Below, in pieces: positions 34,790 through 42,737 of a stretch of DNA of 64,000 nucleotides. How positions within the stretch are numbered: the first letter of the stretch is position 1; the number at the start of each line of letters is the position of its first letter. This DNA comes from Alistipes sp. GTDB lineage: Bacteria; Bacteroidota; Bacteroidia; Bacteroidales; Rikenellaceae. Where the stretch lies: NCBI GenBank assembly GCA_017536555.1, contig JAFXHE010000017.1, forward strand, positions 58,719 to 122,718, given 5' to 3'. Under the pieces are notes generated by a model. It searched no databases. It was given only the letters and a program-made list of their open reading frames with translations, and was not told where the DNA came from. The position numbers and the translations under genes were made by a program.

Positions 34790-36661
34790 TTATCGCTTTA
34801 GCTCTATAAATGTCTTTTGCAGCATAGTCTCTCCCCGTATCAGGCGCACAGTGTCGTTTGGAGCAGCTGTACCAAGCGTTGTGCCTGTGCTATGGTCATA
34901 TATCGTAACACCAAGGCTGTCGATAACGCCAAAACCATCATTGAAACTCCAGTAGCCAAACTCGGGTGTGGTGCTGCGTGCAATGTCGCGGCTAAATAGG
35001 AAGTCGTCGTGGCGTATCTCCATCTGTGCAAGTAGCGTCGCCGCGAGGTCAGTCTGTGACGCATACTTGTCGACAACTATGCCGCTACGTGCCGCGCCAC
35101 CTATCCATAGCATCGGTATATGGTGTCGCTGCGGCGTGTTGTTACCAATGGTTGCGGGGTATGGATAGCCGTGGTCGGGGATGATGACAATAAGCGTGTT
35201 TTGCCACTTGTCGCTACTGCGCACGCGCTCAACGAAGTTACCTATAACACTATCGGTGAAGGCAAAGGCATTGAGCATAGGGTTATCAAGGCGTGAGTAT
35301 GGCACTTCAAATGGCTCGTGGCTACTCAACGTAAGCACAACATCGAGCGTAGGCTCGTTGTCGCTGTTGCGTGCAAGGATAACATCTGCAATGTGCTCTA
35401 TAACCGTGTCATCGGCAATGCCCCACTTCGATAGGTGTCCTGCGTTAGGAAGTAGCTCCTGGTCTGTGACATCATCGAAACCTGTGGCATAGAGGTAGGC
35501 GCGTGTGTTGGTAAAGTTGGCATCGCCACCATACCAGAAGTGTGTGGCATAGCCCTCGTTGGCGAGGCTTCGGGCGATGCTCGGAAGCTGTGCTGCCTTT
35601 GTTGGATACTTCATAACAGAGATCTTTGGCTGCGCTGGAAAGCCACTCAACGTAGCCACCGTGCCACGGTCTGTGCGGAAGGATGATGCGTATAGATTCT
35701 CAAACCATACACCATCGCCCTTGAGCGCATTGAGAGAGGGTGTTACAGCCTTGCCCGCCTCCTCCGCATCGGTTATGGTGCGTCCCATACCCTCGACGAT
35801 GATTAGCACAATGTTGGGACGCTTATGTGTAAGCCACACATCGCGTGTAGCACCATCTGCTGGATGTGTCTCTGCTATATCTCCCATTACAACGCGGCTG
35901 AATAGCTCCTCGCACTCCGCGTCGTCCATAAAGGTATAGCCCTCGAAGTCATTTGTCGAGCTCATTGATGAGAGTAGCGAGAATATGGGGTTTACAGCCG
36001 TCTGATTGAGGAACATCTTGGGCGAGAAATATGCCTTTGAGACATTGGCAGTGGCGGTGGTCACACCACCACGAATAACAACAAAGAGAGTACCTGCCAG
36101 CAGTAGCATACCGAGTGTAGTAGCTACGCGGCGGGTAATACTATCTTCTCGTGGCTGTATGGTTGGTATAAACCAGCGTCGCACAACGCCCCTAAAGAGC
36201 CATATCGCTATGGTGACAGTGGCGATGATGTAGAGTGTAGCAGCGATGCCGTTGACGAGCGACACGCTTGCTATCATCTCCTCGGGTGTGTAGAGAAATA
36301 TCTGCGAATCTATGCGTGTTTGCCACGCCTCAAACATACCTATATCGGCGGTCTGTATGAGGGCTATAACTATGGCAATCAGCGCAAAATAGATGTTTAA
36401 TATGCGGGTTAGAAGTCTCTCTATGCGCACACCTCTTGGTAGCCACACCGTTGCAAGTGATACAAGTAGCGGTATGGCTGTTATATATCCTGCTGTGGTG
36501 CTGTCGAGCTTTAAACCATACACCAGCGTCTGCAGAAGTTCCCACGTGCTACATCCTGCTGCCGAGGTGTGGTTATAGAGCATAAAGACCACACGGTTGG
36601 CTGCAAATAGCACAAGGGCGGCAACAAATGTCGCCACAATAAACTTCAGACGTTTGAGCAT
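34790..36661 (-). CDS. LtaS-type membrane sulfatase/phosphotransferase
   Basis: A 623-residue protein with five N-terminal membrane segments (about 5-190) and an extracytoplasmic alkaline-phosphatase-fold domain. Motifs: NIVLIIVEGMGRT (metal Glu), the catalytic Thr in SFRTDRGTVATLSGFPA, FWYGGDANFTN, HLSKWGIADDTVIEH and IIPDHGYPYP. In Gram-positive bacteria such enzymes make lipoteichoic acid; in Bacteroidota the substrate is unclear and may be phosphoglycerol or phosphoethanolamine on surface glycans. Upp begins 18 bp upstream of its start on the same strand. Confidence 0.88.
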   Translation of the reverse strand: MLKRLKFIVATFVAALVLFAANRVVFMLYNHTSAAGCSTWELLQTLVYGLKLDSTTAGYITAIPLLVSLATVWLPRGVRIERLLTRILNIYFALIAIVIALIQTADIGMFEAWQTRIDSQIFLYTPEEMIASVSLVNGIAATLYIIATVTIAIWLFRGVVRRWFIPTIQPREDSITRRVATTLGMLLLAGTLFVVIRGGVTTATANVSKAYFSPKMFLNQTAVNPIFSLLSSMSSTNDFEGYTFMDDAECEELFSRVVMGDIAETHPADGATRDVWLTHKRPNIVLIIVEGMGRTITDAEEAGKAVTPSLNALKGDGVWFENLYASSFRTDRGTVATLSGFPAQPKISVMKYPTKAAQLPSIARSLANEGYATHFWYGGDANFTNTRAYLYATGFDDVTDQELLPNAGHLSKWGIADDTVIEHIADVILARNSDNEPTLDVVLTLSSHEPFEVPYSRLDNPMLNAFAFTDSVIGNFVERVRSSDKWQNTLIVIIPDHGYPYPATIGNNTPQRHHIPMLWIGGAARSGIVVDKYASQTDLAATLLAQMEIRHDDFLFSRDIARSTTPEFGYWSFNDGFGVIDSLGVTIYDHSTGTTLGTAAPNDTVRLIRGETMLQKTFIELKR

Positions 36662-36679
36662 CGTCGTATAAACACTAAA

Positions 36680-37333
36680 TTATAGCTTCTCGCCGTATGC
36701 CAAGTCGCCAGCATCACCTATGCCAGGGACGATATACGACTTTGATGTAAGCTCCTCATCTACAGCAGCGCACCACAGCGTACACCTCTCGGGCGATGTG
36801 TGCTTAAGAACATACTCCACACCCTGCTCCGAGGCGAAGGCTGCGGCAAAATGTGTGTGGTCGGGCTGACCTGCTCGACGTATAAGAGCATCGTAAACAA
36901 GCATCAGCGATGTGCCAGTGGCTAACATTGGGTCGACAAGGATAAGTGTCTTGCCCGTAAGAGAGCTGGTAGATACATACTCTACGTCAACGATAAAACT
37001 ACCGTCGGGACGACTCTTGCGGTATGCCGAAACAAAGCCATTCTCGGCATCGTCGAAGACATTGAGGAAGCCCTGATGGAAGGGTAGTCCTGCGCGCAGA
37101 ATGGTGGCAATCACAATCTTATCGTCGATGCACTCTACGGCAGCAATGCCGAGGGGTGTCTCCACCATACGGGTCTTATAGTTGAGGGTCTTTGAAATCT
37201 CATAGGCAATAACCTCGCCTACGCGCTCCATATTGCGACGAAAACGCATAGAGTCGCGCTGAATGCTCTTGTCGCGCATCTCGGCTAAAAACTTATTGAG
37301 AACGCTGTTTGTGGTATTTAAAATCTTTACCAT
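36680..37333 (-). CDS. upp: Uracil phosphoribosyltransferase
   Basis: Upp salvages uracil to UMP with PRPP. The 217-residue protein shows ATILRAGLPFHQGFL, the PRPP loop LILVDPMLATGTSL and the C-terminal uracil-binding YIVPGIGDAGDLAYG. It sits in a minus-strand row hflX-upp-sulfatase with short gaps of 29 and 18 bp, which suggests co-transcription without an obvious shared role. Confidence 0.95.
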   Translation of the reverse strand: MVKILNTTNSVLNKFLAEMRDKSIQRDSMRFRRNMERVGEVIAYEISKTLNYKTRMVETPLGIAAVECIDDKIVIATILRAGLPFHQGFLNVFDDAENGFVSAYRKSRPDGSFIVDVEYVSTSSLTGKTLILVDPMLATGTSLMLVYDALIRRAGQPDHTHFAAAFASEQGVEYVLKHTSPERCTLWCAAVDEELTSKSYIVPGIGDAGDLAYGEKL

Positions 37334-37362
37334 AGCTCTTATTTTTGTTGTTATAACGTGCT

Positions 37363-38595
37363 CTAATATAGGAAGTTATTAAATGGATAACGTCCTGCGT
37401 GTATCTCGCGCACCATACCATAGAGGTCGCTACGCAACTTGTCTACACCCGTGCGGTCTCGCGCTGATATGAAGATGCAGGGTGTGTTAGCCTTGGCTAT
37501 CCAGCTCTTCTTCAAATCGTCAAGTGACATATTCTCCTTGGTAGCGGGGGTGAGGTCATCCTCCTCCTTTGGAGTATATGTATACGCATCAATCTTGTTG
37601 AAAATCAAGAATGTAGGCTTGTCACCTGCCCCGATATCGCTCAACGTCTGCTTAACGACAGCAATCTGATCCTCGAAGCCTGGGTGCGAGATATCCACTA
37701 CGTGTAGCAGTAGGTCTGCCTCGCGCACCTCGTCGAGGGTCGATTTAAATGATTCGATAAGCTCTGTGGGGAGCTTACGAATAAAACCAACGGTATCAGA
37801 CATCAGGAACGGCAGGTTGTCGAATACAACCTTGCGTACTGTGGTGTCGAGGGTGGCAAATAGCTTGTTCTCGGCAAACACCTCGCTCTTTGAGAGTAGG
37901 TTCATAAGTGTAGACTTGCCTACGTTGGTGTAACCAACAAGTGCCACACGCACCATCTGTCCACGATTTGAACGCTGAACGGCCATCTGGCGGTCAATCT
38001 TCTTGAGATCCTCCTTGAGTTTGGCTATGCGGTTACGCACAATACGTCGGTCTGTCTCAATCTCGCGCTCACCAGCACCACCACGCGTACCTGTGCCACC
38101 ACGCTGACGCTCAAGGTGTGTCCACATACCTGTAAGGCGGGGCAGCATATACTCGTTTTGTGCTAACTCGACCTGTGTCTTGGCGTATGCTGTCTGCGCA
38201 CGTGAGGTGAAAATGTCGAGGATGAGGCGTGTGCGGTCTATTACGCGGCAGGGCATAGCCTGCTCAATGTTGCGGGTTTGTGCTGGCGAGAGCTCGTCAT
38301 CAAATATGGCGACATCTATCTCCTGCTCCTTGCACCAGTCGGCTATCTCCTGCAACTTACCTGGGCCTACATAGATCTTCGACAGTGGCTGTGGCAGTCG
38401 CTGTGTGAAGCGTTTAACGCTCTTAATATTTGCTGTCTCGGCGAGAAACTCTAACTCGTCGAGGTATTCGTATGCCGTTTCGGGATTTTGGCTGTCGCGT
38501 ATCACAGCAACCAACACTGCGCGTATCTCGCGCTCCTCGACAGTGGGCACAGGCTCTTTACTCTTGCCCTTTTGCTTTATGTTCTCCTCTTTCAT
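37363..38595 (-). CDS. hflX: Ribosome-associated GTPase HflX
   Basis: HflX splits stalled ribosomes under stress. The 410-residue protein has the HflX N-terminal domain (AVLVAVIRDSQ..LDELEFLAETA, YVGPGKLQEI, IFDDELSPAQTRNIEQ, VIDRTRLILDIF), the Arg-rich RQRGGTGTRGGAGE loop and the G domain: G1 GYTNVGKST, G3 DTVGF, G4 FNKID. Length and order are normal. A hairpin pair separates it from tonB. Confidence 0.96.
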   Translation of the reverse strand: MKEENIKQKGKSKEPVPTVEEREIRAVLVAVIRDSQNPETAYEYLDELEFLAETANIKSVKRFTQRLPQPLSKIYVGPGKLQEIADWCKEQEIDVAIFDDELSPAQTRNIEQAMPCRVIDRTRLILDIFTSRAQTAYAKTQVELAQNEYMLPRLTGMWTHLERQRGGTGTRGGAGEREIETDRRIVRNRIAKLKEDLKKIDRQMAVQRSNRGQMVRVALVGYTNVGKSTLMNLLSKSEVFAENKLFATLDTTVRKVVFDNLPFLMSDTVGFIRKLPTELIESFKSTLDEVREADLLLHVVDISHPGFEDQIAVVKQTLSDIGAGDKPTFLIFNKIDAYTYTPKEEDDLTPATKENMSLDDLKKSWIAKANTPCIFISARDRTGVDKLRSDLYGMVREIHAGRYPFNNFLY

Positions 38596-38702
38596 CTATT
38601 ATATATATAGGTGTGTCCCTTGTGTCGCTACGATACACTACTCGTTGCTTCCTATTGGGGTGGTTGCGGGTAATGTGTCGTATTGTAGTGATATGCCACC
38701 GC

Positions 38703-38763
38703 TGGCACAAAGGGTGCCACTATAAAATAGAGGGGTGCCACCCTAAAGAGTGGACCCCTCTTA
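38703..38763 (-). terminator. Two hairpins after tonB
   Basis: TGGCAC (38703-38708) with GTGCCA (38714-38719) forms a small stem; AGAGGGGTGCCA (38729-38740) with TGGACCCCTCT (38751-38761) forms a longer one with one bulge. On the minus strand the longer stem is followed by ATTTTATA, so it is the likely tonB terminator. The sequence resembles the repeat at 1657-1793. Confidence 0.65.
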
Positions 38764-38782
38764 ACTCTGTGTCGTACCTTGA

Positions 38783-39472
38783 TTAGTTCTGAATCTTGAA
38801 TGATACGGGCAAGGTGTAGGTTACACGTACAGGCTTGTTACGCTGCTTACCAGGCTTCCACTTGGGAGACTTCTGCAATACAGCAACAGCTGCATCCGAC
38901 AATGTCTTATCGGGAGACTGCAATACCTGAATGTTAGAGAGCTTACCGTCCTTCTCAACGACAAACTTAATAACTACGTTACCCTGAATACCGTTCTCAA
39001 GAGCAATCTGTGGATACTTCACATTAGACTGTACCCATGTACGGAACTTCGAGAGGTCACCACCCTGGAATGTGGGCATCTCCTCGGCGTTAACGAAGAT
39101 CTCCTCCTCTTCGATCTCCTCCTCCTTCTCCTCGATGATAATATCGAAGTCGTCGAAGTCAGATGCGTCATCAGCGAAGACGATGTTTGTCTCAATCTTC
39201 TGGTCGTTAGAAACGATGTTGAGGACATCTGTTACCACCTGTGCCTGTGCCTTCTGCTGCTCGGGAGGTGTCTCGGGCTGATCCTGACGAGTGTTGTCAA
39301 TCTGCTCAACCTCGGTAGTCTCCTTCTTGGGCGGCTTATACTCGTCGGCTACAGGTTTTGAATTGATTGAGAGTGCGAGACCCGTAATACCAAGAGCGAT
39401 CACAAGACCGATCTCCAGAAAAAGCGTCTTCTTGCCTTCAAGATCCGCTTTGGGTGATTTTTTAATCTCCAT
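38783..39472 (-). CDS. tonB: Energy transducer TonB
   Basis: A 229-residue TonB. It has an N-terminal membrane anchor (about 17-36, LFLEIGLVIALGITGLAL), a Pro/Glu-rich periplasmic span with an acidic stretch (EEKEEEIEEEEIFV), and the C-terminal TonB domain (about 135-229: MPTFQGG, VKYPQIALENGIQGNVVIKFVVEKDG, SPKWKPGKQRNKPVRVTY). TonB passes energy from ExbBD to outer-membrane receptors; no exbB or exbD is adjacent. A -7 box is at 39550-39543. Confidence 0.93.
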   Translation of the reverse strand: MEIKKSPKADLEGKKTLFLEIGLVIALGITGLALSINSKPVADEYKPPKKETTEVEQIDNTRQDQPETPPEQQKAQAQVVTDVLNIVSNDQKIETNIVFADDASDFDDFDIIIEEKEEEIEEEEIFVNAEEMPTFQGGDLSKFRTWVQSNVKYPQIALENGIQGNVVIKFVVEKDGKLSNIQVLQSPDKTLSDAAVAVLQKSPKWKPGKQRNKPVRVTYTLPVSFKIQN

Positions 39473-39542
39473 TTATAGTTAATTTTTTAGTTTTTAATAA
39501 CTTATCAAGAGTGTCCCCCGCGCACGCACGCAGATTACTATG

Positions 39543-39566
39543 CAAATATAGATATAAATTTTCAAA
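39543..39566 (-). promoter_or_regulatory. Putative promoter of tonB
   Basis: On the minus strand TATATTTG (39550-39543) with TTTG 12 nt upstream (39566-39563). The upstream element reads TTTGAAAAT, the same as before the ompH pair. Confidence 0.55.
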
Positions 39567-39603
39567 AAAAGTAACAATCGCCCGAAAATTATTTAATTTT
39601 CAC

Positions 39604-39611
39604 TAAATTTG
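39604..39611 (+). promoter_or_regulatory. -7 box of rlmN
   Basis: TAAATTTG fits TAnnTTTG and lies 23 nt before the rlmN ATG. No clear -33 element. Confidence 0.5.
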
Positions 39612-39634
39612 TAGTCGGTAATAGGTGATATGCT

Positions 39635-40663
39635 ATGATTGACACAACAAAACAGATGCTTTATGGCTCGACATTGTCGGAGCTTAAAGCCCTCTGCGAG
39701 AGGCTCGATTTGCCGCGATTTGCCCACAAGCAGATTGCGCGCTGGCTATACACGCGCCACGTCACAGAGATTGACGCTATGACAGACTTGTCGAAGCGCG
39801 CGCGTGAGGTGTTGGCGGAGCATTGTTCGTTGGGAGTTACGCCACCGCTCAAGGTTTCGGTGTCGGCAGATGGTACCAAGAAGTATCTCTTTGCCACCTC
39901 CGAAGGCGAGTATATCGAGTCGGCACTAATCCCCGATGGCGAGCGTATGACGCTCTGCGTGTCGTCACAGGCGGGGTGTAAGATGGGCTGTAAGTTCTGT
40001 GCCACAGGGCGTATGGGTTTTCGTCATAACCTCTCGTCTACGGAGATTATCAACCAAGTGTTGTCTATTCCAGAGCGCGATAATCTCACTAATATCGTCT
40101 TTATGGGTATGGGTGAGCCGCTCGACAATATAGATAACCTGCTTCGCACGCTCGACATACTTACGTCGGAGTGGGGTATGGCGTGGTCGCCTACGCGTAT
40201 TACAGTATCTACGGCGGGTGTGGCGAAGATGTTGCCGAGGTTGCTCGACGAACAGAGGGTGCATATAGCAGTGTCGCTACACAACCCCTTCCCTATGGAG
40301 CGCAAGGAGATAATGCCTATTGAAAATGCCTACTCTATATGGGAGGTGTGCGACATCTTGCGTCGCTACGACTTTACGCACCAGCGTCGTGTATCCTTTG
40401 AATATATTGTGCTCGAGGGTATGAACGACAGCCCGCGCCATATCAAGGAGCTGCTGCGACTGCTCGATGGCATAAAGTGTCGTATCAACCTGATACGTTT
40501 TCATCGTATCCCCGATTCGCCATTCTTCTCGCCCCCTTTAGAGCGCATATTGGCATTCCGCGATACGCTCACAGCACGTGGTATACAGACCACACTGCGC
40601 GCATCACGTGGCGAGGATATCGAGGCGGCGTGTGGACTATTATCAACCGCTGAACGCAAGTAG
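39635..40663 (+). CDS. rlmN: 23S rRNA/tRNA adenine C2-methyltransferase
   Basis: RlmN is a radical SAM enzyme that methylates A2503 of 23S rRNA and A37 of some tRNAs. The 342-residue protein has the N-terminal helical domain, TLCVSSQAGCKMGCKFCATG with the cluster Cys at 115, 119 and 122, NIVFMGMGEPLDN, and RVSFEYIVLEGMND. The C-terminal GIQTTLRASRGEDIEAACGLL holds the conserved methyl-carrying Cys. It is monocistronic or leads into the GH97 gene 32 bp later. Confidence 0.97.
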   Translation: MIDTTKQMLYGSTLSELKALCERLDLPRFAHKQIARWLYTRHVTEIDAMTDLSKRAREVLAEHCSLGVTPPLKVSVSADGTKKYLFATSEGEYIESALIPDGERMTLCVSSQAGCKMGCKFCATGRMGFRHNLSSTEIINQVLSIPERDNLTNIVFMGMGEPLDNIDNLLRTLDILTSEWGMAWSPTRITVSTAGVAKMLPRLLDEQRVHIAVSLHNPFPMERKEIMPIENAYSIWEVCDILRRYDFTHQRRVSFEYIVLEGMNDSPRHIKELLRLLDGIKCRINLIRFHRIPDSPFFSPPLERILAFRDTLTARGIQTTLRASRGEDIEAACGLLSTAERK

Positions 40664-40695
40664 AATAACCGTGTAAAACCTAAAACTTTGTAGAT

Positions 40696-42720
40696 ATGAA
40701 GAGACTATGTATAATGTTTGCGGTCATGATGTGTGTGGCTACTGTATGGGCTAATGATGACCAGCGCACAACGGTTGCATCGCCCGATGGTCGCAATGTT
40801 GTTGTTGTGGATTGGGCAAATAAGGAGCTCACGTGGTCGTTGCAACGCGATGACGAGGTGTTGATCCTCCCTTCGCGCATTGCGCTTGCCACAAACGAGG
40901 GTGTGTGGGGCAGTAAGATACGCTCGGCAAAGGTCTTTCGTAGCTCTATGGATCGCCTTATCGAGTCACCGTTGTATCGTCAGTCGCACGTGCGCGATCA
41001 TCACAATATCATTGTTATAGAGTTTAATAGCCGTGAGGGTGACTTTGCCCTTGAGGTGCGTGCCTTTAATGATGGCGTGGCATACCGATTCTTGTCGCAT
41101 CAGTCGAAACGCTATTGGGTTATCGACGAGTTTGCCGAGTTTGCCGTTGCCGAGAACTCAAAGGTGTGGATACCATACGTCAATGCCAAGGCTGATGCCA
41201 CATCTGATTATAATACACAGTTTTATACATCATTTGAGAATACCTACGACTATGTTGCAGTTGAGGATATCGACCCTCGTCGTTTGGCGTTTGCTCCAAT
41301 CTTGGTGGAGTGTGATGGCGGTACGAAGCTCTGCATCACCGAGTCGGATTTGGAGAGCTACCCAGGTATGTTCTTCTCTAATGGCGATGGTAATAGTGTT
41401 ATAGATACCGAGTTTGCCCCCGTGCCTGATATCGTTGAGCAGGGTGGTCACAATATGTTGCAGGGCGAGGTTAAGTCGCGTAAGGCTTATATCGCCGAGT
41501 GTAACGGCAGGCGTGCCTTTCCGTGGCGTGTTGTGGCTGTTGCCGAAAATGATACTGACTTGGTAAACAGTGATATAGTATGGCGTTTGGCATCGAGCTG
41601 CCGTGTTGAGGATACATCGTGGATAAAGCCTGGTAAGGTAGCTTGGGAGTGGTGGAACCATTGGGGGTTGTATGGTGTGCCATTCCGTGCGGGTGTCAAC
41701 AATGAGACCTATAAGTACTATATCGACTTCGCCTCGGAGATGGGTATCGAGTATGTCATCTTGGATGAGGGTTGGTCGGTTACGGGGCGTGCCGATCTTA
41801 TGCAAGTGGTGCCAGAGATAGATTTGCGTATGCTTGTGGACTATGGTCGTGAGCGTGGTGTGGGCATCATTCTATGGGCAGGTTATTGGGCTCTTAACCG
41901 CGATATTGAGACGTTGTGTAAGTACTTCTCGGAGATGGGCGTTAAGGGCTTTAAGGTCGACTTTATGGATCGTGATGACCAGCCTATGGTGGAGTTCTAT
42001 TACGATGTGGCGCGCATTGCAGCAGAGTATAAGCTACTCGTTGATTTTCACGGAGCATATAAGCCTACAGGTTTGTCGCGCACCTATCCCAATGTGGTCA
42101 ATTATGAGGGTGTCCACGGTCTTGAGCAGATGAAGTGGTCGCCAGCAAGTGTCGACCAGATAACATACGATGTTACAATACCGTTTATACGTGGCGTGGC
42201 AGGCCCTATGGACTACACGCAGGGTGCTATGCGCAATGCCGCTGTGGGTAGCTATCACCCGAGCAATACCGAGCCTATGAGCCAGGGTACGCGTTGCCAC
42301 CAGCTGGCGATGTATGTCGTTTATGACTCGCCTTTGAATATGCTCTGTGACTCTCCATCGGCATATATGAAGGAGGAGGAGTGCGCACGATTTATTGCCG
42401 AGATACCCACCGTATGGGATGAGACCAGATGTTTGAGTGGCGAGGTAGGTAGCTATGTAGAGGTGCTACGTCGCAAGGGAAATATTGTCTATATAGCGGG
42501 TTTGAATGGTCACGAGGAGCGTATGATGTCGCTGGGACATCTTGTCAGCCCATACGGTAATAGTGTCGAGAGCATAGAGATATTTAGGGATGGCCCTAAT
42601 GCCGATCTGTTTGGTCAGGACTACTTGCACGAGACCTTCACTCGTGAGGAGCTGCCTTCGCTTTGGCAAACGTGGATGTCACGCGGAGGCGGTTATGTGG
42701 TAAAGATTGTTCTTAAATAG
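40696..42720 (+). CDS. Glycoside hydrolase family 97
   Basis: A 674-residue exported enzyme (signal peptide MKRLCIMFAVMMCVATVWA). It has the GH97 beta-sandwich N-terminal domain (SPDGRNVVVVDW, NDGVAYRFL), then the (beta/alpha)8 barrel with WEWWNHWGLYGVPFRAGVN, YVILDEGWS and GFKVDFMDRDDQ, and the C-terminal domain. GH97 includes inverting alpha-glucosidases (SusB) and retaining alpha-galactosidases with an Asp nucleophile; the barrel Asp in KVDFMDRDDQ would fit the second group, but I cannot settle this by eye. It starts a GH97-GH92-GH92 row. Confidence 0.92.
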   Translation: MKRLCIMFAVMMCVATVWANDDQRTTVASPDGRNVVVVDWANKELTWSLQRDDEVLILPSRIALATNEGVWGSKIRSAKVFRSSMDRLIESPLYRQSHVRDHHNIIVIEFNSREGDFALEVRAFNDGVAYRFLSHQSKRYWVIDEFAEFAVAENSKVWIPYVNAKADATSDYNTQFYTSFENTYDYVAVEDIDPRRLAFAPILVECDGGTKLCITESDLESYPGMFFSNGDGNSVIDTEFAPVPDIVEQGGHNMLQGEVKSRKAYIAECNGRRAFPWRVVAVAENDTDLVNSDIVWRLASSCRVEDTSWIKPGKVAWEWWNHWGLYGVPFRAGVNNETYKYYIDFASEMGIEYVILDEGWSVTGRADLMQVVPEIDLRMLVDYGRERGVGIILWAGYWALNRDIETLCKYFSEMGVKGFKVDFMDRDDQPMVEFYYDVARIAAEYKLLVDFHGAYKPTGLSRTYPNVVNYEGVHGLEQMKWSPASVDQITYDVTIPFIRGVAGPMDYTQGAMRNAAVGSYHPSNTEPMSQGTRCHQLAMYVVYDSPLNMLCDSPSAYMKEEECARFIAEIPTVWDETRCLSGEVGSYVEVLRRKGNIVYIAGLNGHEERMMSLGHLVSPYGNSVESIEIFRDGPNADLFGQDYLHETFTREELPSLWQTWMSRGGGYVVKIVLK

Positions 42721-42737
42721 TGTAAAGTGTTATTATT

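Noticed and set aside
39072-39281. Ser-rich plus-strand frame opposite tonB
   Set aside because: It is the reverse complement of the acidic Glu-rich linker of TonB.
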